Positions 16,719-23,717 of a DNA stretch of 64,000 nucleotides are shown here, one piece after another. Every line of letters starts with the position of its first letter. Position 1 is the stretch's first letter. The notes under the pieces are model-generated. The model made no database searches. It had not been told where the DNA came from and saw only the letters and a program-made list of their open reading frames with translations. Both the position numbers and the translations under genes were made by a program. The stretch covers positions 1-64,000 of the forward strand of contig NZ_QMED01000021.1 of NCBI RefSeq assembly GCF_003286125.1, given 5' to 3'. The DNA comes from Algibacillus agarilyticus (lineage in GTDB: Bacteria > Pseudomonadota > Gammaproteobacteria > Enterobacterales > Alteromonadaceae).

Positions 16719-18044
16719 GTGAGCGCATTATTATCAATGATTTTTTATACTATTAATAGCAAGCGTTTGAAACTCACTTTCTATATCAATTCGGGTTTAA
16801 TTACCTTAAACTTCGCGGCTTCATTTTTCTTGTCTATGTTTTTGCTTATTATGCCTGCCATTTTTACGTCTACTTCTGCTTTTCAATTTATTCTTCTGAG
16901 TATATTAACGGGGTTAATTGGTGCCTTTATCTATCCGTTATTGAGTTATTTTTTAGTGGAGCAACTTAAGGTAGAACCAATCTATATTGGGGTTTATATG
17001 GTGTTGGTTACGTTATCAGGCTTAGCCATTAGTCAATATTTAGGCCGATTAGCTGATCAAGGTTACAGTGCCCGAAAAATGTATATTTTAGCGAATAGCG
17101 GCATCATTTTAGCTTTGTTGGTTTATATGAACACCAATTTATTTGCGGTGGTACTTTTAGCGGGTGTTTTTTTTATGGCGTTTGGTAATGCGAGTGTGCC
17201 TCAAATGTTGACCTTAAGCCGGCAATGGACACAAGATAAGCCGGTTGATATTACACAATTTAATGCGCGAATAAGAGCCGGTATTTCGTTTGCTTGGATG
17301 ATAGGGCCACCACTGGGGTTTACCCTCGTGGCATACATTGGGTTTACTGCAACGTTTAGTATGGCTGTTTTAGTTGCCTGTATCGGCATTATGTTTGTGG
17401 CTTTGTGTATTCCTGAACAACCCGCTGCGAATAAACCGATAACAAACGAGCCACCCACTAAAGCCCCATTATCATTTTGGTTTCTTGCTTTAGCCATTGT
17501 GATGGGGTCGATGGGTAATAATATGTACACTTCCGCTTTACCTTTATATACGATTAATGAACTTGCTTTGCCGCGTTATACACCTGGTGTGTTGATGGGG
17601 CTGGTTGCTGGGCTTGAAATACCGATTATGTTGTGGTCTAGCCGGTTGTGCCAACGATTTAGCAAAACACATATTATGTTAGCCGCGTTTTGTTTTGGCT
17701 GTGTGTTTTATATCGGTGTTTTTAATGCAACAACGTTTGCGGTTTTGTTAGCTTTACAAGTTGTAAATGCCTTATTTTACGGGTTATTTGCAGGGGTTGG
17801 TTTAACACTTATGCAAGAGCAATTACCTGCTCGTATTGGTTTTACATCGGCGGTGTATTCAAATGGTTTTAAAATTGGGGTAATGGTTGGGGCAAGCTGT
17901 ATGGGCGTTATTGCTCAATATTTTAGTTTTAGATATGCATTATTAGGCGCGGCGGCCGCTTCGGCTTTAGGCGCGGTATTTTTAGGCTTATTTTTAAATC
18001 ATAACGCTTGCTCTCAATGTAAATTATCGCAAGATGCACTTTGA
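16719..18044 (+). CDS. MFS transporter, sugar-efflux (SetA/SetB-like) type
   Basis: The protein has up to 441 residues and about 12 hydrophobic helices in two groups split by a hydrophilic loop with PITNEPPTKAP (about 243-252). The N-half motif ISQYLGRLADQGYSARKMYI is the MFS loop 2-3 signature, and the PLLSYFLVEQLKVEPIYIGVY region resembles sugar efflux transporters of the Set family. Substrates of that family are glucosides and lactose-like sugars exported by proton antiport; the actual substrate is unknown. The start is unsure: GTG at 16719 or ATG at 16737, neither with a strong ribosome site. Confidence 0.75.
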   Translation: MSALLSMIFYTINSKRLKLTFYINSGLITLNFAASFFLSMFLLIMPAIFTSTSAFQFILLSILTGLIGAFIYPLLSYFLVEQLKVEPIYIGVYMVLVTLSGLAISQYLGRLADQGYSARKMYILANSGIILALLVYMNTNLFAVVLLAGVFFMAFGNASVPQMLTLSRQWTQDKPVDITQFNARIRAGISFAWMIGPPLGFTLVAYIGFTATFSMAVLVACIGIMFVALCIPEQPAANKPITNEPPTKAPLSFWFLALAIVMGSMGNNMYTSALPLYTINELALPRYTPGVLMGLVAGLEIPIMLWSSRLCQRFSKTHIMLAAFCFGCVFYIGVFNATTFAVLLALQVVNALFYGLFAGVGLTLMQEQLPARIGFTSAVYSNGFKIGVMVGASCMGVIAQYFSFRYALLGAAAASALGAVFLGLFLNHNACSQCKLSQDAL

Positions 18045-18070
18045 AGTGGTGAAGGGTATAATCACGATTA

Positions 18071-18685
18071 ATGAGCAAAACCAATATAGACAATGAGATG
18101 AGTGAATTACTAAACAACGATGTGTTTTTGGTTAAAGAGCATGTTGGGCTTTTTAAAGCTGCTAACAATTTTGATATTTATGATCCCACAAGTGGTGAGA
18201 TCATCATGGAATGCCGTGAGCCCACTTTAGGTTTTATCACGAAGCTACTGCGTTTTACCGACTTTAAAAAAATGACGCCTTTTGATATACAAATTCGTAC
18301 GCCAGACGGCGATCGAATTGTGCGTATCAAACGTGATATTTCAATTTTCTTATCAAAAATTGAAGTGCGGGATCATGAAAACAAACTCATCGGCGGATTT
18401 AAACAAAAATTGTTCTCGATTGGTGGCAAGTTCGATGTATTAGATCCAAACGATAACGTGGTATGTGAATTAGCAGGGCAATGGACCGGTTGGAATTTTT
18501 CGTTTAAACAAGGCGAAACAGAACTCGCAAATGTGTCTAAAGAATGGGCCGGAATAGGGCGAGAGCTGTTTACCAGTGCTGATAATTATGTTTTAACTAT
18601 ATCAAATGCCGTACCGCAAAATGATGATACCCGTAAATTAATTTTGGCTGCGGTTATGTGCATTGATATGGTTTTAAAAGAATAA
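18071..18685 (+). CDS. LURP-one/phospholipid-scramblase-like protein
   Basis: The 204-residue product shows the repeated beta-hairpin pattern of the tubby/LURP-one/scramblase superfamily: FDIYDPTSGEIIMECREP, IQIRTPDGDRIVRIKRD, IEVRDHENKLIGGFKQK, FDVLDPNDNVVCELAG and FSFKQGETELANVSKEW. These strands form a closed 12-strand barrel around a central helix, here the C-terminal NDDTRKLILAAVMCIDMVL. Bacterial members are poorly characterised and some associate with membranes. It starts 27 bases after the MFS gene and is probably cotranscribed. No signal peptide is present. Confidence 0.8.
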   Translation: MSKTNIDNEMSELLNNDVFLVKEHVGLFKAANNFDIYDPTSGEIIMECREPTLGFITKLLRFTDFKKMTPFDIQIRTPDGDRIVRIKRDISIFLSKIEVRDHENKLIGGFKQKLFSIGGKFDVLDPNDNVVCELAGQWTGWNFSFKQGETELANVSKEWAGIGRELFTSADNYVLTISNAVPQNDDTRKLILAAVMCIDMVLKE

Positions 18686-18736
18686 TTGTTATTTTTTATT
18701 TAAGTTATAGGTTGAGTTAACGTTTTTGGAGTTTCA

Positions 18737-19042
18737 ATGTTAAATGCTTTTCGGTTAGTGAGTCTGTTAGAAGGTTTGTCTTATCTGCTTATTTTAAGTG
18801 TTACGTTAGGGTTGATCAGTCGAGATTTTGTGAGTGTGTTAGGTATAGGGCATGGTGTCTTATTTATGGTTTATTTAGCGCTATCGTTAATGGTTTCGGG
18901 TAAAAAATCATGGCCTATTATGGGATGGCTAGCGTTGTTTGTTGCTTCTTTGATCCCGTTTGCCTTTATTTTGGTTGAAATTTATTTGAGAAAATTAGAC
19001 CGTAAAAGTGCAATGACAGCTCAACCTGCTGGTACCGCGTAA
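18737..19042 (+). CDS. DUF3817 small integral membrane protein
   Basis: The 101-residue protein has about three membrane helices (FRLVSLLEGLSYLLILSVT, IGHGVLFMVYLALSLMV, MGWLALFVASLIPFAFILVE) and starts with the LEGLSYL motif typical of DUF3817. An EIYLRKLD tail lies in the cytoplasm. It follows the scramblase-like gene by 51 bases, and a strong terminator lies just after it, so 16719-19042 may be one transcript. Function is unknown for the family. Confidence 0.8.
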   Translation: MLNAFRLVSLLEGLSYLLILSVTLGLISRDFVSVLGIGHGVLFMVYLALSLMVSGKKSWPIMGWLALFVASLIPFAFILVEIYLRKLDRKSAMTAQPAGTA

Positions 19043-19059
19043 ATTTAAATTTTTTAATC

Positions 19060-19097
19060 AAAACCATGCAAGCTAATGATTTAGCTATGCATGGTTT
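19060..19097. terminator. bidirectional rho-independent terminator
   Basis: AAACCATGCA and AGCTAA pair with TTAGCT and TGCATGGTTT to form a long hairpin, flanked by AAAA on one side and TTTTT on the other. It sits between the convergent DUF3817 gene and XRE regulator and can stop transcription from both. Confidence 0.85.
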
Positions 19098-19108
19098 TTA
19101 GCACCGCT

Positions 19109-19864
19109 TTATTTAAATATTTTCTCGGTGCCTGCTTTTCTTAACTCATTAAACAGCTTTATATCCCACGGTCGCATCGCGATCATTAAGCTCGTGCCAA
19201 ATTTATGGGTTAAATCTTCTTTGCTATCAGATTGGTGTAAATCATCAAAAAAACAGCCTAGCTTTTTTATTTGTCGTTGCATTTCATCATTTGATTGTTT
19301 GGTTAACATGCCCGAATTAAATAATTTTATTTCGCCTGGCGATGTAAAGTGACAATTGAAGAATGCGTGTTCGATATGTTTTTCAAAAAATTGTTGTATC
19401 GGTCCATTAGGTAACCATGTGAAATTACGGCTTATTTTTAGTCTAACTCGCTCACCGGGTAAATATTCGATCACATTCATGCGATCTAACTGGGCGAGCA
19501 GTTGTGTCATTTTAACGCTGTCGATTTGGTAATGACTTAATATTTGATTAACCGACCATTTATTAATGAGTAAATGAGCGGTTAATAAAAGGGGGATATC
19601 AGCCACTAATTTTTCTTCATGTTCAATACTGAGTTTGTCGGTAGATAATTGCGTTGCTTGCATTATTTCGACTAAATCAGAAAAATCTAGATTGATCAGC
19701 GAGCAAATATTTTGTAATCGTGACAGCGAAAAATCATAGGTTGAAAATAAACGTTTGATGCTGCCTTCGCTCAGCGACAAATGCGCTGCGATGTCTTTGT
19801 AAGCCACACCTTGTTTTTTTAATTCACTTTTAAGCACTTCTATTAACAACTTATCTTGATTCAT
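19109..19864 (-). CDS. XRE-type helix-turn-helix regulator with long C-terminal domain
   Basis: The 251-residue protein has an N-terminal Cro/C1-type HTH (VAYKDIAAHLSLSEGSIKRLFS at about 20-41, then LSRLQNICSLINLDFSDLVEI). It continues with an unassigned 170-residue region (HLLINKWSVNQILSHYQID, then RVRLKISRNFTWLPNGPIQQFFEKHIE) seen in a group of gammaproteobacterial regulators that may sense a ligand. It is divergent from the three-gene operon starting at 19984 with 119 bases between, so it is a reasonable candidate regulator of that operon. This link is inferred from position only. Confidence 0.8.
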   Translation of the reverse strand: MNQDKLLIEVLKSELKKQGVAYKDIAAHLSLSEGSIKRLFSTYDFSLSRLQNICSLINLDFSDLVEIMQATQLSTDKLSIEHEEKLVADIPLLLTAHLLINKWSVNQILSHYQIDSVKMTQLLAQLDRMNVIEYLPGERVRLKISRNFTWLPNGPIQQFFEKHIEHAFFNCHFTSPGEIKLFNSGMLTKQSNDEMQRQIKKLGCFFDDLHQSDSKEDLTHKFGTSLMIAMRPWDIKLFNELRKAGTEKIFK

Positions 19865-19983
19865 TTTGGCGTTGGGTAATGTATTTTGTTACTTAATGTA
19901 GCTTAATTTATGACTTAAGTGAAATGAGTATCATAAATCACTCGGTTTTGTCATCTTAAAACACGACACATTAACGGAGAAAA

Positions 19984-20562
19984 ATGATGAATCAAGCTTG
20001 GGTACATAAATTAAAAAATAGATTAAAAGAAGGCGACATTTTGTTTATTTCTATCCCTAATTTTTTATATAAAGCGATAGAAAAAGGTACTCAGTCACCT
20101 ACTTCACATGTAGGGATCGCCATTAAAGTTGATAACCAATGGATGGTGGCCGAGAGCAAAGTGCCATTTAGTTGCATTTCAACATTAGCCGATTTTGTGG
20201 CGCGTTCAGACAATAACTGGTTGTCGGTTAAACGTTATAAAGGCGATTTAAATGCGCAACAAATACAGAAAATCAAACAAACCTGTCATCAACACTTGGG
20301 GCGTCTGTATAACTTTGGGTTTATTTTTGATTCAAACCAACAGTTTTGCTCAAAATTTGTTTATCAGGTTTTTAGGCAAGCAACCGGTATTAAAGTCGGA
20401 GAGGTTGAATCATTTTCGGCTTTGCTTACTAAAAGCCCTGATGGATTAACGCTATTTTGGTGGCTTTGGTTTTGTGGTTTTGTGCCGCTTAATGCCAATA
20501 CCATTACACCTTATAGCCAGTGGATTGATCCAAAATTTAGTGAGGTGTTATTCAATGCATAA
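19984..20562 (+). CDS. YiiX/YebB-like permuted papain (NlpC/P60 superfamily) hydrolase
   Basis: The 192-residue protein opens with LKEGDILFISIPN, typical of this group. It has the catalytic-type His in SPTSHVGIAI (about residue 40) followed by a charged pair, and the Cys in QFCSKFVYQVF (about residue 120) after it. His before Cys is the circularly permuted order of the LRAT-like and YiiX/YaeF enzymes, which act on amide or ester bonds, in some cases of lipids. The ATG at 19984 (or 19987) has ACGGAGAAAA just upstream. Its stop overlaps the next gene's start by 8 bases, so it is the first gene of a tightly coupled operon. Confidence 0.8.
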   Translation: MMNQAWVHKLKNRLKEGDILFISIPNFLYKAIEKGTQSPTSHVGIAIKVDNQWMVAESKVPFSCISTLADFVARSDNNWLSVKRYKGDLNAQQIQKIKQTCHQHLGRLYNFGFIFDSNQQFCSKFVYQVFRQATGIKVGEVESFSALLTKSPDGLTLFWWLWFCGFVPLNANTITPYSQWIDPKFSEVLFNA

Positions 20563-22021
20563 CGCTGAACAAATAACGCTTGATTCAAAAGTGGATTGGG
20601 AAAAATCTCGGTATTATCATTTTTTACAAGTTTGCACGCGAGAGGAGTTACTGCGCTCTCAAGTTCCGTTTTATCAGGCCGTGGCGTCTTTTTCACAATT
20701 ATTACTTAAACTAGCGAGTCAAATTAGTGATATTAATGCTCGTCTTTTAATCATTGAAAATATATGGGAAGAACATGGGTGCGGCGATGCAAACCAATTC
20801 CATACGTCTACTTTTCGGCAGCATTTAGATGCCTTAGGTTTTGATGGAGAAATGCAACAGAACCCATTTGTTGAGCAATGGCTTAATGAGTTGTTTGCGC
20901 TTAATTCATTGTCTGAACAATTTCATGCACTAGCGGCTATCGAATGTTTATATGCCATTATTGCTGATGACATTGCGGCCAGATTAAATTCAATGACGTT
21001 ATTAGCTAAACAAACACATTATAGCCTGCACAGTGAAATAGATTTATCGCATGGGGCTGAATTATTAATGTCGATGAAACAATGCGGTATCAAATTTGAG
21101 GCCGATTTATTTAAACAAGCCCAATGGCGATTCATAGAGTTGTTTTCTGCTTTGGTTATGGTAACTGATCATGAGTTGGATAAGGTTAAAGAGACTACGC
21201 CTATTGCCTTTTATCACTCACGAGAATCATGCAATGTAATTGATCAGGTTGTATCGGCTTGCTGCGCTGAAGAGCTTAACGTGTTAACGACTTGCTCTGG
21301 TGGTGAAAACCCGATGCATTACCTGTCAATAGCGAAAGTGGCTAAGGTTACTGCTTTTGATTTAAATGAGCATCAGTTAGCATTATGTCGGCAAAAGTTA
21401 AACGGAAATGTTCAGTTTGAAAGTGGCCGTTTTGAATTTATCTTTGCTTGGGTTCGTGCTTTTTTTATTAATAGCCAGCAACAAAATAGAATGAAAGAAA
21501 CCTATTTAGCTCAACCTGAATTATTAAAATATGTGATTGAGCTTGCTTTTGACGATCGCGTGTTAAATGCATTATTTACTGAACAAGCAACACAATATTC
21601 TTCGGTCTCATTTCATTCATACTTCAAACATGTTTATGCACAGATGTTAAATGAAGCAATTAATAACAAATGCGTACATCCTAATACGCTTAATGTTTTG
21701 TTTGGTGATTTGATCTATAACGCTGATTTAAACAAGGACCTAGCCAGTAAAAAACTGAGTCTCGTTCATGCAACAGCTCAAGTCGCGATCCAACAGGATT
21801 TATTTGATATTATCGATTTATCAAATATTGGTGATTGGATGCCATTTTCTACTTTTAATGCGTTAGTAAAACGTGCTTTGTTGCAACTTAAAAGCGGCGG
21901 AAAATTAATTTTGAGGCGGTTAATCGGTGATTATAAACTGATTGATCTACCCTATTCGAGCATACGTGTATTAAACGACAACACGGGTTTTTATTCTGAA
22001 ACAGTGGTGATCAGCAAATGA
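20555..22021 (+). CDS. fusion: heme-oxygenase-like diiron domain plus BtaA/DUF3419 aminocarboxypropyl transferase
   Basis: The start MHNAEQITLD at 20555 overlaps the previous stop and avoids a long extension in another gene's frame. Residues 1-200 have the spacing of heme-oxygenase-like diiron oxidases or TENA-like redox enzymes: ENIWEEHGCGD, HTSTFRQHL, then AIECLYAIIADDIAARL and HYSLHSEIDLSHGAELL supply Glu, His and Asp ligands. Residues 230-488 match DUF3419/BtaA: LNVLTTCSGGENPMHYL and VTAFDLNEHQLALC form the SAM site, and the end LKSGGKLILRRL is typical. BtaA moves the aminocarboxypropyl group of SAM onto diacylglycerol. The acceptor here is unknown; an oxidase fused to it is unusual. Confidence 0.75.
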   Translation: MHNAEQITLDSKVDWEKSRYYHFLQVCTREELLRSQVPFYQAVASFSQLLLKLASQISDINARLLIIENIWEEHGCGDANQFHTSTFRQHLDALGFDGEMQQNPFVEQWLNELFALNSLSEQFHALAAIECLYAIIADDIAARLNSMTLLAKQTHYSLHSEIDLSHGAELLMSMKQCGIKFEADLFKQAQWRFIELFSALVMVTDHELDKVKETTPIAFYHSRESCNVIDQVVSACCAEELNVLTTCSGGENPMHYLSIAKVAKVTAFDLNEHQLALCRQKLNGNVQFESGRFEFIFAWVRAFFINSQQQNRMKETYLAQPELLKYVIELAFDDRVLNALFTEQATQYSSVSFHSYFKHVYAQMLNEAINNKCVHPNTLNVLFGDLIYNADLNKDLASKKLSLVHATAQVAIQQDLFDIIDLSNIGDWMPFSTFNALVKRALLQLKSGGKLILRRLIGDYKLIDLPYSSIRVLNDNTGFYSETVVISK

Positions 22022-22857
22022 AAACGCGCTTAATTTTAGATACCCATGCTCATCAAGTTTCAAATCAATTGCAAGCATTTGAAAAGTCATTCACGTATCC
22101 GTTAGGGCAAAAAACATTTTATATTGCTCATGGTGATAGCGATCATAGCTATTTCTCTTTTTTTGACGCATTAGGAAAACGATACACGTTTGTTATCGAA
22201 GGCATGCAGCAAGGTACGCAACGTATACAAGGTACGGGTTGTGCCATATTAAGGTGTGTGCAAAACCAAAAAACACAAAAATTTTGGTATTTATGTGATT
22301 TTAAATTGCATAAATCAATTCGTAAAAGCCGTGCTTTGTGGTTGTTATTAATTAAGTACCTAGTTCGATTTTATCTTGAAACTAGTGATATTGTCGCCGT
22401 TAATATGTCGCCACCTGACAAAAACAAATTGGTTAAGAAAATTTCGACTTATCTGTTTTTTAAAAAACTTAAAGTAACCCCTTTTTATCTTTATGAATGG
22501 TCAGTCGAAGACTGCAAAAAGGTGATGAGCGATATGCCCGAATTAGCCTATGATTATGGTTTTTATACTAATGCCAATAACAAGGACATTATTATTGATG
22601 GTCAAGTACAACCTATTTACCATTTAGTTGCTAAGCAACATGCACATTATAATTTAACTCAACACTCGGCATTTTCATTTGCCGATATTATGAATAAATC
22701 GAACATTGTTAACCCAATAATGATGCTAGGCACAACTGATAATCAATTATTTAATAACATGAAAGATCATCAAATAGTGCCAAGCAGTGTTGGCACCGTG
22801 ATCAGTTCTGCACAAATTGATGTGGCAGACCTTAAGCTCTCCAGTTTAGAAGTTTAA
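22018..22857 (+). CDS. GNAT-like N-acyltransferase candidate, third gene of the operon
   Basis: The ATG overlaps the previous stop (ATGA at 22018-22021), so translation is coupled. The 279-residue protein lacks signal and membrane segments. FFDALGKRYTFVIEGM, then GTGCAILRCVQ, and KFWYLCDFKLHKSIRKSRALWLLLIKYLVRFY follow the beta4-alpha3 order of GNAT folds, where the strand before RKSRALW would bind the CoA pyrophosphate. The family is not certain. With the preceding hydrolase and SAM-dependent transferase, an N-acylation step on an aminocarboxypropyl product would make sense, but this is inference. Confidence 0.6.
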   Translation: MKTRLILDTHAHQVSNQLQAFEKSFTYPLGQKTFYIAHGDSDHSYFSFFDALGKRYTFVIEGMQQGTQRIQGTGCAILRCVQNQKTQKFWYLCDFKLHKSIRKSRALWLLLIKYLVRFYLETSDIVAVNMSPPDKNKLVKKISTYLFFKKLKVTPFYLYEWSVEDCKKVMSDMPELAYDYGFYTNANNKDIIIDGQVQPIYHLVAKQHAHYNLTQHSAFSFADIMNKSNIVNPIMMLGTTDNQLFNNMKDHQIVPSSVGTVISSAQIDVADLKLSSLEV

Positions 22858-22871
22858 CTTTTATACTGTTT

Positions 22872-22925
22872 AATACCAATCCGTAATAATATGAGTGTGA
22901 TTGGCTTATTCACGTATTACGTATG
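22872..22925. repeat. solo end of the ATACCAATCCGTAATAAT element
   Basis: AATACCAATCCGTAATAATATGAGTG is the terminal sequence of the MITE-like element seen complete at 59210-59459. Only this end is present, followed by a loosely inverted CACGTATTACGTATGG, so a small hairpin may form between genes. Confidence 0.55.
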
Positions 22926-22941
22926 GCAAAGGGAGTATTGA

Positions 22942-23154
22942 ATGACTATAGAAAAAGCCCTTGCGTGGGCTAAATTTATTGGGTGTGCATTTTTAGCCGG
23001 TTTTGGTGTGGTGGTTGCTGCTTATGGTTTATTATTAATGTCATTGGCTTTTTATCACACGCAGTCATTTAATCTAGGTGCATTAATGGTTGTTGCAGCC
23101 GGATTTGTTTGTGTATTGTTGGCTATTTTGCTAGCACGACACAGAGCAAGATAA
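22942..23154 (+). CDS. small two-helix membrane protein
   Basis: The 70-residue protein has two hydrophobic helices (FIGCAFLAGFGVVVAAYGLLLMSLAF and LGALMVVAAGFVCVLLAILLA) and a basic end, RHRAR. GGGAG lies about 8 bases upstream of the ATG, which supports translation. No family is recognised. It lies after the lipid-type operon but is separated by 84 bases and a repeat end. Confidence 0.6.
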   Translation: MTIEKALAWAKFIGCAFLAGFGVVVAAYGLLLMSLAFYHTQSFNLGALMVVAAGFVCVLLAILLARHRAR

Positions 23155-23717
23155 ATAAAGCACTCATTAACCTTAATTGAATTTCATTATTTGGGGGCGC
23201 GTTTTGACTTTTCTTGCGCATTTTTTCTATATAGTGAGACTAGCAATCACCATTTCTCGCATAATATTTTAATTTATAAAAGAACTTTGGTATTTATATA
23301 TGATTTATAATGGTTGGTTTTTATCTTGTTTATTCTTATTAAGCTAATTAACCACTTTAATAATCTGTTGTTTGCTCAATAAAAACACGTGTGATGTATA
23401 AAATGAAATACACCGCGCGATACTTTTTAAGTCGATAAACGCGCTAAATTTCTTCTTTATTTTACTTTTCTATTTAATCAAACCCCATTTTTACGATAAT
23501 TATTTAACGCTGAATTGATCTTAACAACAGGCGTATTTTGATAATTAAACCGGCCGTTGTCTCATTTTTACTGGCGCTATGATCGTTTTAATCAATTTAT
23601 TGGATTTATACCGATAGATTTTCAATTGGTTTGTACTTATTTTCACCTGAAATCTTGTTGATAATAAATTGTTAACAATATAGTCTTGATGTTTAAAACT
23701 ATAAGGAGAGAAGTGTA
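23155..23717 (+). other. long leader region of the GH50 agarase gene
   Basis: About 560 bases without a supported gene. The region is very AT-rich. I see no clear operator palindrome. A length like this before a polysaccharidase gene suggests regulatory sequence. The only firm element is the ribosome site AAGGAGAG at 23703-23710, which selects the GTG start at 23718. Confidence 0.5.

Noticed and set aside
20474-20554. Upstream extension of the BtaA-fusion gene
   Set aside because: These codons lie in the end of the papain-like gene; the ATG at 20555 gives the standard short overlap.
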